A DNA stretch of 64,000 nucleotides from Aldehydirespirator sp965261105 (GTDB lineage Bacteria > Actinomycetota > Acidimicrobiia > Acidimicrobiales > Aldehydirespiratoraceae): positions 3,658,001 through 3,722,000 of the forward strand of contig CBDHCM010000006.1 in the NCBI GenBank assembly GCA_965261105.1, given 5' to 3'. The notes below the pieces were generated by a model that saw only the letters and a list, made by a program, of their open reading frames with translations, was not told the origin of the DNA and did no database searches. This document shows, piece by piece, positions 1-7,654 of the stretch (position 1 is its first letter; every line of letters starts with the position of its first letter). Position numbers and translations under genes: made by a program.

Positions 1-560
1 TGACCGAGATAGCGGCCGGCAACCCCGAGGCGCTGTTCTTTCCCATCTTCCAGCCCGCCGGAGACTTCCTGACCGATCAGGCGCCCCGAGTCCCAGGCCT
101 GGAGGAGACGATCCTGCTCACCGACGCCGCCCTGCTCAACGACGGGTTCATGTCGCTGCCGCAGTCGGCGGGCGTCTATTTCTCAGGGCCGGACCTGCGG
201 TTCGGCGCCACGTCCAATCAGAGCACCGACAAGACCCCCGACAGCCTGCTGGCGGCCTACGCGGAGACCTACGGCGAGCCGCCCTCGGCGCCGTACTGGG
301 CCCACGCCTACGACGCGACGATCCTGCTGCTCGAAGCAATAGCAGCCGCCTCCGGAGTGGAGGACGGCACGCTGATCATCGACCGGGCCGGCGTCAGACA
401 ATACCTGAACGCAGTAAGCGGGTACCGCGGCATAATCGGGACTATCGACTGCGACAGATTCGGAGACTGCGGCTCGCAGAAGACCACGGTCATCCACCAC
501 CTCGACCCCGGCGACATAGAGGCCGGCCTGGCCAACGTCGTCTTCGAGTTCGCCCCCTGA
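1..560 (+). CDS. Branched-chain amino-acid ABC transporter substrate-binding protein, C-terminal part
   Basis: The frame is open from base 3, so the gene starts before the window; about 185 C-terminal residues are present. Phrases such as FFPIFQPAGDF and PYWAHAYDATILLLEAI match the last lobe of the type I periplasmic binding fold (Peripla_BP_6, LivK family). Such proteins bind branched-chain amino acids, amides or small aromatic acids outside the membrane and deliver them to LivHM. The matching livHMGF genes lie 6 kb downstream rather than next door, and I infer that they are partners. The ligand cannot be told from this fragment. Confidence 0.8.
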   Translation, partial: TEIAAGNPEALFFPIFQPAGDFLTDQAPRVPGLEETILLTDAALLNDGFMSLPQSAGVYFSGPDLRFGATSNQSTDKTPDSLLAAYAETYGEPPSAPYWAHAYDATILLLEAIAAASGVEDGTLIIDRAGVRQYLNAVSGYRGIIGTIDCDRFGDCGSQKTTVIHHLDPGDIEAGLANVVFEFAP

Positions 561-567
561 CCGGAAT

Positions 568-585
568 CTCGCACGGTCTTGCGAG
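568..585 (+). terminator. Possible intrinsic terminator after the binding-protein gene
   Basis: CTCGCA and TGCGAG form a six-pair stem with a six-base loop, starting 7 bases after the stop codon. There is no clear T run, which is common in high-GC actinobacteria. Confidence 0.4.
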
Positions 586-628
586 CGCGCCCGACCCGCG
601 CCGCGACGACATCAGGCGGTGCGGACGC

Positions 629-1855
629 ATGAGACGGCGCTCCTGTGCGGTCGTGACCGTGCTGGCGGTCTCCTTGGCGCTGGTGTGGGGGAATACACCG
701 GCAGCGGCCCAGGAGGCGGCGGCGGACGGCGCTATCGAGGCACGAGTCGGCGCGCGGTGGCTTCGCGACGGACGAGTCGAGATCGCGTTGCAGGTGCGCT
801 CCGGCGGCGGCGCCTGGAGCGAGCGACTACTGCCGCTCAAGCGCCTGATGCCTGCGGGAAGCAAGCACTCCCGCTGGCTGTCGACCTCTCCGGTAGCCCT
901 TGAGGGGGGCGAGGCCCGTGTCGTCGCACGGCGGCTCGCGGACGGCCCCGTCGAGGCTTCGCTGCGAGTTCGCGACCTTGACGGAGACTGGAGCGAGCGC
1001 CTGCTGCCGCGGCGACGCTTGCTGACCAGGGTGCTGACCCCGGTCCGCGAGTCCGGCCTCTGGTCTTGGTCGTCGCCCGTGAGGCTGGCCCAGCAGAGGG
1101 CCCAAGTCGTCGCGTTCTACGGCCATCCCAGCGTTGCGGCGATGGGAGTGCTCGGCCACGGCACGCCTGCGGAGGTGGCCGAGCAGGTCGCCGTCTGGGC
1201 GGGACACCACGACCGGCTGAACGGGCTCCGCGGCGCGATCGGGGCCTATCACCTGATCACGGGCGTCGCCCAGGCGAATCCGACGTCGAACGGCCTCTGG
1301 CTCAACCGGCTCTCCCACGATCGCATCGCCGAGTACGTCGAGGCGGCACGCGAGCACGGAATGTTCCTGTTCCTCGATACCCAGATCGGCTGGAGCGATC
1401 CGCTGACGGAGGTGAAGCTCCTTGAGAGCTTCCTGCTGGAGCCGTTCGTCCACATCGCCGTGGACCCGGAGTTCGCGACCGAGCCGCTCGGTGTCCGTCC
1501 GGGGCGGGCCATCGGCGGCATCACCGGCGGCCAGGTGAACGAAGTGCTGCGCTACCTCTCGGCGCTCGTGGAAGAGGAGGGTCTGCCCGACAAGATCCTG
1601 ATGGTGCACCAGTTCACCGGCCGCATGCTGCACGATCGCGACGAGATCCGAAAGCACGCCGGCGTCGAGTTGTCTATCGACATGGACGGCATCGGGAGCC
1701 CCCGCGCCAAGCTGAACGGCTACCGGCTGTTCGCCGTCTCCGAACCCTCGCAGCGACCGGCCTTCAAGCTGTTCTTCAACCAGGACAGGCCGATGATGAC
1801 ACCAGAGGAGGTCCAGGCGCTGGACCGGGTGCCCGACCTGATCATCTACCAGTAG
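629..1855 (+). CDS. Secreted protein of unknown function with a duplicated N-terminal motif
   Basis: 408 residues. The N-terminus (MRRRSCAVVTVLAVSLALVW, then an A-A-A-Q site near residue 28) is a signal peptide, so the protein is probably exported. Residues about 40-75 and 100-135 carry two copies of a short motif (DGRVEIALQVR...WSERLLP and DGPVEASLRVR...WSERLLP). The remaining 270 residues look like one globular domain: FYGHPSVAAMGVLG, FLFLDTQIGW, VDPEFATEP and LMVHQFTGRML alternate strands and helices in a way that suggests a TIM-barrel-like fold with acidic residues at strand ends. I do not recognise a characterised family. It stands alone between the binding-protein gene and a convergent thioesterase gene. 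The first ATG was chosen because it gives the signal peptide. Confidence 0.75.
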   Translation: MRRRSCAVVTVLAVSLALVWGNTPAAAQEAAADGAIEARVGARWLRDGRVEIALQVRSGGGAWSERLLPLKRLMPAGSKHSRWLSTSPVALEGGEARVVARRLADGPVEASLRVRDLDGDWSERLLPRRRLLTRVLTPVRESGLWSWSSPVRLAQQRAQVVAFYGHPSVAAMGVLGHGTPAEVAEQVAVWAGHHDRLNGLRGAIGAYHLITGVAQANPTSNGLWLNRLSHDRIAEYVEAAREHGMFLFLDTQIGWSDPLTEVKLLESFLLEPFVHIAVDPEFATEPLGVRPGRAIGGITGGQVNEVLRYLSALVEEEGLPDKILMVHQFTGRMLHDRDEIRKHAGVELSIDMDGIGSPRAKLNGYRLFAVSEPSQRPAFKLFFNQDRPMMTPEEVQALDRVPDLIIYQ

Positions 1856-1886
1856 CGGCGCGGCTAGAGGCCGAGGCGCGGTCGGC

Positions 1887-2678
1887 TCAGGTCAGCAACA
1901 GGCCGATCTGGCGGGAGGCGGCCACCAGCGCGCCGGTTGAGTCCCACAGCGAACCCGACTCGATCATCCGGCCGTTGTGGAGGTCGTGGCTCTCCTGGCG
2001 GACCTGGAGCCAGCCCGATGCCGGAATCCGCCGGGCGTGGACGGTCAGCTCGATGGTCGGCACCCAGCCGACGAAGCCCAGGAGGGGATAGAGCGACGGC
2101 GGCAGGGCGTCGGCGAAGAACGGCAGCGCCAGGCTGGACGGCGCGGTGCCGTCGCTGAAACGGATCCAGCCGTCGATCAGGGCCCGGTCGCTGCCTCCCG
2201 CGGGCGCGTGGTCGGGATGCACATGGACGTCCACCCGCGACAGGATCGGCAGATCCACACCTTGTTCGAGGCTGCCGCGGTGCACGCAGTCCTCCACGGG
2301 AGGGATCGTCGGCGGCGCCTCGGTGATCTCAGGACCGCCGCCGGTACCCGCGCAGAGGTCCGAGAAGGCGGCCACCACCTCGAGCCGCTGCTTGCCTTCC
2401 TGCCACATAGAGCCTCGCAGCGTGCTTACGGTGCGGCCGGCCCGTACCACCGAGGCTCTCACCTCGGCATTGGTGTCGCCCTGGGCGGGGCGCAGGAAGT
2501 GGGTTGTCACCGAGATGGGGTCGCGATGGGCAACCAGCAACCGCATGGCCCTGAGCACCGAGGTGAGCGCGTAGCCGCCGTTGCTGTTGCCTCCGATATT
2601 CCAGCCGGCCGACAAGCGGGTGGCCCACACCCCCTCGCTGACCGGCTCCACAGCCGTCTCGATGTGGAACTCGCTCAT
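1887..2678 (-). CDS. Acyl-CoA thioesterase family protein (double hotdog)
   Basis: 263 residues from the second in-frame ATG (MSEFHIETAVEP). The longer form adds 13 Arg/Pro-rich residues that look non-native. GGNSNGGYALTSVLRAM near the N-terminus is typical of the TesB-like thioesterase_3 family, in which two hotdog folds hydrolyse acyl-CoA thioesters in the cytoplasm. VTTHFLRPAQGDTNAEV and RIPASGWLQVRQESHDLHNG are conserved blocks of the first and second hotdog. The gene converges on the secreted-protein gene and diverges from the dioxygenase genes. Its chain-length or aryl-CoA preference is unknown; the neighbours make an aromatic-CoA or acyl-CoA clearing role possible. Confidence 0.75.
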   Translation of the reverse strand: MSEFHIETAVEPVSEGVWATRLSAGWNIGGNSNGGYALTSVLRAMRLLVAHRDPISVTTHFLRPAQGDTNAEVRASVVRAGRTVSTLRGSMWQEGKQRLEVVAAFSDLCAGTGGGPEITEAPPTIPPVEDCVHRGSLEQGVDLPILSRVDVHVHPDHAPAGGSDRALIDGWIRFSDGTAPSSLALPFFADALPPSLYPLLGFVGWVPTIELTVHARRIPASGWLQVRQESHDLHNGRMIESGSLWDSTGALVAASRQIGLLLT

Positions 2679-2745
2679 CGGAACACGCCGTCGGGGCCGG
2701 GCGCACCCGCCCTCCAAGCCCTCCTGCCGCCGCCGAACACGCTGC

Positions 2746-2751
2746 TAGTCT
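2746..2751 (+). promoter_or_regulatory. -10 box for the dioxygenase genes
   Basis: TAGTCT fits the actinobacterial TANNNT consensus and ends 9 bases before the ATG at 2761. There is no Shine-Dalgarno sequence in between, so transcription probably starts at or just before the start codon. Confidence 0.5.
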
Positions 2752-2760
2752 GGCGCTTCG

Positions 2761-3156
2761 ATGAGCCTGTACAACGTGCAGAAGTTCCTGTACGAGCTCA
2801 ACCGCGACGAGCGGGTGCAGCAGGCCTACCGCAGTGACCCGGTTGAGGCGATCGCCGGCTTCGACCTCGACGAGGAGGAGCGGGGAGCGCTCATCGAGCC
2901 CGACATCGGGCTGCTCTACCACCTCGGCGTCAACGGCCAGCTCCTCATGCACTTCGCGGCGTTCTGCGGAATCGAATGGTCCGACTACCTCCAGCGCATG
3001 CGCGACGGGGTCGAGCGCCACGGACCGGTGCGGGCCGGCGTGTACGCGCTGGCCGGCTACGAGGGCGTGGAGGTCCACAGCCTTCGTCTCGGCCAGAACC
3101 GCGCGGCGAGCGACCACGGCGGGCGGGGTGCCGGCCGGGCCCCGGCGGCGGGCTGA
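2761..3156 (+). CDS. Extradiol ring-cleavage dioxygenase, small (LigA-like) subunit
   Basis: 131 residues. VQKFLYELNRDERVQQAYRS, DLDEEERGALIEPDIG and LLYHLGVNGQLLMHF are the helical LigA fold that caps the active site of class III (LigAB-type) extradiol dioxygenases such as protocatechuate 4,5-dioxygenase. The last 20 residues are low-complexity (Gly/Arg/Ala) and probably disordered. The stop codon overlaps the start of the catalytic subunit by one base (TGATG), so the two are made together. The substrate is not certain; a catechol-type acid is expected from the family. Confidence 0.85.
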   Translation: MSLYNVQKFLYELNRDERVQQAYRSDPVEAIAGFDLDEEERGALIEPDIGLLYHLGVNGQLLMHFAAFCGIEWSDYLQRMRDGVERHGPVRAGVYALAGYEGVEVHSLRLGQNRAASDHGGRGAGRAPAAG

Positions 3157-3974
3157 TGCCGCTGGTGTATGCGGGGGTGTGCAGCCACGCCCCCGGTATC
3201 ACCGGGCGAGCCGAGCGGGCCGACCCCGAGGGGCGCGACGCCTTCTACGCCGCCTATGACGCCATGCGCGTGCGGTTGGAGGCCGCCGAGCCCGACGCGC
3301 TGGTGGTGATCGCCGCGGAGCACTTCGCCAACTTCTTCATGAACAACATGCCCGCCTTCGCCATGGGCATGGCCGACTGCTACGAGGGCCCCATCGAGGA
3401 CCCCGAGTGGCTGCGCATCGACAAGTTCCGCGCCCCCGGCGACCCTGGCCTGTCGCAGCGCCTCATCGAACAGGTGATGCAGACCTGCGACGTGGCCTAC
3501 GCCGAGGAGTGGCGCCTCGACCACGGCATCGCGGTGCCGCTGCACTTCCTGACCCCCCGTTTCGACCTTCCCATCATCCCGGCCAACATCAACTGCCAGG
3601 GGCCGCCCCTCACCCCGCTGCGCAGAGCCTGGAGCTTCGGCGAGGCGCTGCGCCGGGCCGCCGACAGCGTCGGAGAGCGCATCGCGGTGATCGGCACCGG
3701 AGGCATCTCGCACTGGCCGGCCACCCCCGACTCGGGACGCATCAACGAGGCCTGGGACCGCGACTTCCTCGACCGCTGGTGCGCGGGCGACCGCGGCCGG
3801 CTGTGCGCCTACAGCGACACCGACACCTACCTCGATGCCGGCCAGGGCGGCTTCGAGATCCGCACCTACATCGCCGCAGCCGCGGCCGGTGCCGGACCGG
3901 GCACCGTCCACTTCTACGCTCCCATCCCGATATTCGCGGTCGGCTGCACCATCGCCGACATCGCCGTCAACTAG
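3156..3974 (+). CDS. Extradiol ring-cleavage dioxygenase, catalytic (LigB-like) subunit
   Basis: 272 residues from an ATG overlapping the previous stop. It has the LigB signature residues: His11 in CSHAPG and His56 in AEHFANFF as iron ligands, a Glu in GGFEIRTYIAAA as the third ligand, and a His in GGISHWPATP in the place of the catalytic base. The enzyme should use Fe(II) and O2 to open an aromatic diol next to the hydroxyls, in the cytoplasm. The next gene, a fumarylacetoacetate-hydrolase-family enzyme, would act on ring-cleavage products. Whether the substrate is protocatechuate, gallate or homoprotocatechuate cannot be decided by eye. Confidence 0.88.
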   Translation: MPLVYAGVCSHAPGITGRAERADPEGRDAFYAAYDAMRVRLEAAEPDALVVIAAEHFANFFMNNMPAFAMGMADCYEGPIEDPEWLRIDKFRAPGDPGLSQRLIEQVMQTCDVAYAEEWRLDHGIAVPLHFLTPRFDLPIIPANINCQGPPLTPLRRAWSFGEALRRAADSVGERIAVIGTGGISHWPATPDSGRINEAWDRDFLDRWCAGDRGRLCAYSDTDTYLDAGQGGFEIRTYIAAAAAGAGPGTVHFYAPIPIFAVGCTIADIAVN

Positions 3975-4007
3975 GCAAGCCATCCCCCACCCAAGCGGAG
4001 AACCCCC

Positions 4008-4844
4008 ATGCGACTCGTGACCGTCCGAATCGACGGAGCCACCCGCGCCGGCCGAGTGTCAGGCGACGAGATAGTCCTGCTGGACGCGCCCGACGTACGG
4101 GCCGTGCTCGCGGCCGGACCGGTCACTTCGGGTCGCGTGCCCGTCCATGACGCGGCAGGTGCGCTGGCGCTGGAAGGCGCTGACCTGGCTCCGGTGGTGC
4201 CCGCGCCCGACAAGATCGTCTGCGTCGGGCTCAACTACCGCGACCACGCCGCGGAGACCAACAACCCGCTGCCCACCGCGCCCACCTACTTCGCCAAGTA
4301 CCGGCGGGCCCTGACCGGGCCCTACGACCCGATCCGGCTGCCGCCGCCTGAGGTGTCGATCAGCGCTGACTGGGAGGTCGAGCTGGCCGTGGTCATCGGC
4401 CGCGCGGTGCGCAACGCCGGACCCGACGAGGCCCTCTCGGCCATTGCCGGGTTCACGGTGCTCAACGACGTCTCGATCCGCGACTGGCAGACCCGCACCA
4501 CGCAGTTCCTGGCCGGCAAGACCTTCGAGGGATCCACGCCGGTCGGTCCGGTGCTGGTCACCGTCGACGAGATCGGCGACGGAACGGGACTGGACGTGAG
4601 CTGCATCGTCGACGGCGTCACCAAGCAGTCGTCCAACACCGACCAGCTCGTGTTCGGCCCCGCAGAAATCGTGGCCGACTTGAGCACGATCATCACCCTC
4701 GACCCGGGCGACATCATCGCCACCGGCACGCCGAGCGGTGTGGGGCACGCCCGCAATCCGAAGGAGGCCCTAACACCGGGCGCGGTGGTGCGCACCGCCA
4801 TCGAGGGCATCGGCGAGATGGTCAACACCTGCGTCGTGGACTGA
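4008..4844 (+). CDS. Fumarylacetoacetate hydrolase family protein (HpaG/UGL-like)
   Basis: 278 residues, with GGAGA 8 bases before the ATG. VGLNYRDHAAETN, PTYFAKYRRALTGPYD, the metal-binding WEVELAVVIG and FTVLNDVSIRDWQ are the conserved blocks of the FAA hydrolase fold, and GDIIATGTPSGVGHA is the usual C-terminal block. Family members cleave or decarboxylate beta-diketo acids made by meta-cleavage, for example the HpaG isomerase/decarboxylase. The gene follows the dioxygenase after 33 bases and is followed by the ThDP enzyme after 34, so a single operon is likely. Confidence 0.88.
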   Translation: MRLVTVRIDGATRAGRVSGDEIVLLDAPDVRAVLAAGPVTSGRVPVHDAAGALALEGADLAPVVPAPDKIVCVGLNYRDHAAETNNPLPTAPTYFAKYRRALTGPYDPIRLPPPEVSISADWEVELAVVIGRAVRNAGPDEALSAIAGFTVLNDVSIRDWQTRTTQFLAGKTFEGSTPVGPVLVTVDEIGDGTGLDVSCIVDGVTKQSSNTDQLVFGPAEIVADLSTIITLDPGDIIATGTPSGVGHARNPKEALTPGAVVRTAIEGIGEMVNTCVVD

Positions 4845-4878
4845 GAGGCCGCATGGTCCTGCTCGAGCGCTGCCGGCC

Positions 4879-6516
4879 ATGACTGCAGGAGTCGAGCATC
4901 CTCTGCCTGAGACCGCGACGGTCGCCCATCTTGCGGTAGAGGCCCTCCGATCTCTGGGCGTCGACACCCTGTTCTGCCTGCCCGGAGTGCAGAACGACGA
5001 CTTCTTCGACGCCCTCGTCGACGCCCGCGACATAAGGCCCGTCGTGACCCGCCACGAGCAGGGCGCGGCCTACATGGCCCTGGGCGCGGCCCAGGTCACA
5101 GGCCGTCCGGCCGCACTGTGCGTGGTGCCCGGCCCCGGGATGCTCAACGCCGCGGCCGGCCTCACCAGCGCCTACTGGGGCAACGCCAGGGTGCTGGCCC
5201 TGATCGGGGCCCTCCCCTCGAAATGGCGGGGCCGCGGCACCGGCATCCTGCACGACCTGCCCGATCCTGTGGCCGTGCTGCGCCAGCTGACCAAACACAC
5301 GGACTACATCGGCAGCGGCCTCGACGCTGCCGGCGTGTGGCAGCAGGCGATCGACGAGCTGGTGTCCGGCGTTCCCCGTCCGGTGGCCGTCGAGGTGCCC
5401 GTCGACGTGTGGGGCCGGCCGGCCGACGGCATCCTCGAAGCGCCCCGAGCCTCCAAGCCAGCCATCGACACCGAGCAAGTCGAAGCGGCCGCCCGCGTTC
5501 TCGGGCAGGCCCAGCGTCCTCTGATCATGGTGGGCGGCGGCGCCCAGGACGCGTCCGAGCCGGTGAGGGAGCTGGCCGAGACGCTGGAGGCGCCGGTGTT
5601 CGCCCGTCATATGGGGCTCGGCGTGCTTGATTCGCGCCACCGCCTGCACGCCTATCTGACCATGGGCCGCAAACTGTGGCTGACCTCCGACGTGGTTGTG
5701 GGCATCGGCACCCGCATGGAGTTCCCGAACGTCGAGTGGGGCGTGCGCGATCCACAGCAGGTCATCCAGATCAACATCGACGCCGCCGAGCTGGACCGCT
5801 ACGGCACCGGCACCCTCGGCATCCACGGCGACGCGGCCGAGGCGTGCCGGCTGCTCGTCGACGCCCTCGGACGGCACAACCGCCGCCGGGACGATCGCAC
5901 CTCCGAGCTCGCCGAGCTGCGAGCCGAGCATTTCGAACGGGTCGGCCATCTGGAGCCCCAGCTCAGCTACCTGCGGGCCATCCGGTCGGTGATGCCCGAC
6001 GACGGGATCATCGTCGAGGACGTGACCCAGGTCGCCTTCGTCGCCCACATCGCCTACGAGCACCGCCGGCCCCGGGCGTATCTGGCCACTGGCGGGGCGG
6101 GCACGCTCGGAGCGGGCGTCGCCCACGGCATCGGCGCCGCGGCCGCGGCGCCGGAGCGGGCCCAGCTCACCATCGTCGGCGACGGCGGGATGCTGTTCAC
6201 CGCCACCGAGCTGGCCACCGCGGTGCAGCACGGCATCAACACCACCGTGCTGCTGTTCGACAATGGCGCCTACGGCAACGTCCAGCGCCTGCAGAGGCAA
6301 CGATTCGGACCGGACCGCACCATCGCCTCCAGCCTCAAGAACCCGGAGTGGGTCGCGTTCGGCGAGAGTTTCGGCGTGCGGACCGAGCGCGCCGGCGGCC
6401 CCGAGACGCTGCCTGCCGTGCTGGAGAGATCCCTGGCCCACCCCGGACCGTCGATGGTTGTGGTCGACATCGCCGGCGAGCCCGATCCGTGGCCGCTCCT
6501 GCGACGCCGTCGCTGA
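4879..6516 (+). CDS. Thiamine-diphosphate-dependent enzyme (acetolactate synthase / benzoylformate decarboxylase-like)
   Basis: 545 residues with all three domains of the pyruvate-oxidase-like family. The N-terminal Pyr domain holds the catalytic Glu in RHEQGAAYMALG (about residue 60). The middle domain lies around residues 200-330. The C-terminal PP domain carries the ThDP motif GDGGMLFTATELA...NGAYGN (GDG-X26-N). Known members decarboxylate 2-keto acids such as benzoylformate, oxalyl-CoA or pyruvate. With the dioxygenase and FAH-family genes it may process a 2-keto acid from ring cleavage, which is inference. No FAD-specific or regulatory-subunit gene is nearby, so housekeeping acetolactate synthase is unlikely. 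Confidence 0.85.
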   Translation: MTAGVEHPLPETATVAHLAVEALRSLGVDTLFCLPGVQNDDFFDALVDARDIRPVVTRHEQGAAYMALGAAQVTGRPAALCVVPGPGMLNAAAGLTSAYWGNARVLALIGALPSKWRGRGTGILHDLPDPVAVLRQLTKHTDYIGSGLDAAGVWQQAIDELVSGVPRPVAVEVPVDVWGRPADGILEAPRASKPAIDTEQVEAAARVLGQAQRPLIMVGGGAQDASEPVRELAETLEAPVFARHMGLGVLDSRHRLHAYLTMGRKLWLTSDVVVGIGTRMEFPNVEWGVRDPQQVIQINIDAAELDRYGTGTLGIHGDAAEACRLLVDALGRHNRRRDDRTSELAELRAEHFERVGHLEPQLSYLRAIRSVMPDDGIIVEDVTQVAFVAHIAYEHRRPRAYLATGGAGTLGAGVAHGIGAAAAAPERAQLTIVGDGGMLFTATELATAVQHGINTTVLLFDNGAYGNVQRLQRQRFGPDRTIASSLKNPEWVAFGESFGVRTERAGGPETLPAVLERSLAHPGPSMVVVDIAGEPDPWPLLRRRR

Positions 6517-6519
6517 CAC

Positions 6520-6525
6520 TAGTAT
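6520..6525 (+). promoter_or_regulatory. -10 box for the livHMGF operon
   Basis: TAGTAT (TANNNT) ends 7 bases before the GTG at 6533, the spacing expected for a leaderless transcript. It supports the GTG start and an independent promoter just after the ThDP gene. Confidence 0.55.
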
Positions 6526-6532
6526 CGATTCG

Positions 6533-7654
6533 GTGATCCGAAGGAGTGGTGCTCGGGGCGGCGCGCCCCGCACCGGCGTCGACTGGTTCCTGACCTTCCT
6601 GCGGGTGGTGATCCTGACCGTGGTCGTCGTCGGGATCCTGGCCTTCATCGCCCAGGAGATCGACACCGACAATCCCTTCGCCCGGTGGGCCAATCCCGAT
6701 GCCACCGGCCTTACCGGCGCCCAGTTCCGGGGTTTGGTGGTGTCGGGGGTGGCCCAGGGCTGCATGTACGGTCTGATCGCGCTGGGCTACTCGATGGTCT
6801 ACGGCGTTCTCGGCTTCATCAACTTCGCGCACGGCGAGGTGTTCATGGTGGGCGCCATGACCGGGATGATCACCTCCAACAAGCTCGCCGACGCCGGGCT
6901 TTGGGAGAGCAACTTCATCGGGTCTCTGGTGTTCATCGTGATCGTCTCGATGGTCGTGTGCACCTTGACCGCGGTGATCATGGAGCGCGTCGCCTACAGG
7001 CCGCTGCGGGGGTCGCCGCGACTGATCCCGCTGATCACGTCCATCGGCGTCTCGTTCTTCCTCCAGAACGCCTCGATAGTGCTGCTGGGCCCGGCCGCCA
7101 AGGCCTACCCCGACGTTCCCGACTGGTTGAAGGACAAGCACACCATCGTGCAGATCGAGGGAGCCAAGATCTTGGTGATGGTTGTGGCCGCGGTGTCGAT
7201 GACGGGCCTGTGGTACTTCGTGAATCGCACCAAGTCGGGCAAGGCGATGCGGGCGGTGGCCGAGGACGCCGAGATCGCCGCCCTGATGGGCATCGACGTG
7301 AACCGCACCATCGTGAAGGTCTTCGCCGTGGGCGGGGCCATGGCGGGAATGGCGGGGATCCTGTGGGGGATCCTGTTCCGAAGCGTGATCCACTCCACCG
7401 GGTTCCTCCCCGGCATCAAGGCGTTCAGCGCGGCCGTGGTCGGAGGCATCGGCCACCTCGGCGGGGCGATGGCGGGCGGGCTGTCGATCGGCGTGGCCGA
7501 GTCGGTCGGGCCGCTGCTGATCCTGGAGCCGCTCGGCGTCAGCGGGGTGTCGCAGCTGCGCGACGCAGTGGCCTTCGCCGTGTTGATCGGCGTGCTGCTA
7601 CTGCGCCCGGCGGGCCTGTTCGGCGAGCAACTGAGCGCTGAGGACCGCACATGA
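6533..7654 (+). CDS. livH: Branched-chain amino-acid ABC transporter permease LivH
   Basis: 373 residues from a GTG, chosen because the frame upstream lies inside the previous gene and the -10 box sits right before it. Several membrane helices are visible. The LivH hallmarks GLIALGYSMVYGVLGFINFAHGE, in its first part, and MRAVAEDAEIAALMGID, the ATPase-contacting loop, are both clear. LivH pairs with LivM to form the inner-membrane channel. There is an extra N-terminal helix of about 45 residues before the usual start of the fold. It overlaps livM by four bases (ATGA). Confidence 0.93.
   Translation: MIRRSGARGGAPRTGVDWFLTFLRVVILTVVVVGILAFIAQEIDTDNPFARWANPDATGLTGAQFRGLVVSGVAQGCMYGLIALGYSMVYGVLGFINFAHGEVFMVGAMTGMITSNKLADAGLWESNFIGSLVFIVIVSMVVCTLTAVIMERVAYRPLRGSPRLIPLITSIGVSFFLQNASIVLLGPAAKAYPDVPDWLKDKHTIVQIEGAKILVMVVAAVSMTGLWYFVNRTKSGKAMRAVAEDAEIAALMGIDVNRTIVKVFAVGGAMAGMAGILWGILFRSVIHSTGFLPGIKAFSAAVVGGIGHLGGAMAGGLSIGVAESVGPLLILEPLGVSGVSQLRDAVAFAVLIGVLLLRPAGLFGEQLSAEDRT

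Noticed and set aside
4822..6765. A 647-codon minus-strand open frame across the ThDP gene
   Set aside because: High-GC DNA gives long antisense frames; the opposite strand has a complete ThDP enzyme with all motifs, and the antisense product is His/Gln/Gly-rich without a domain.
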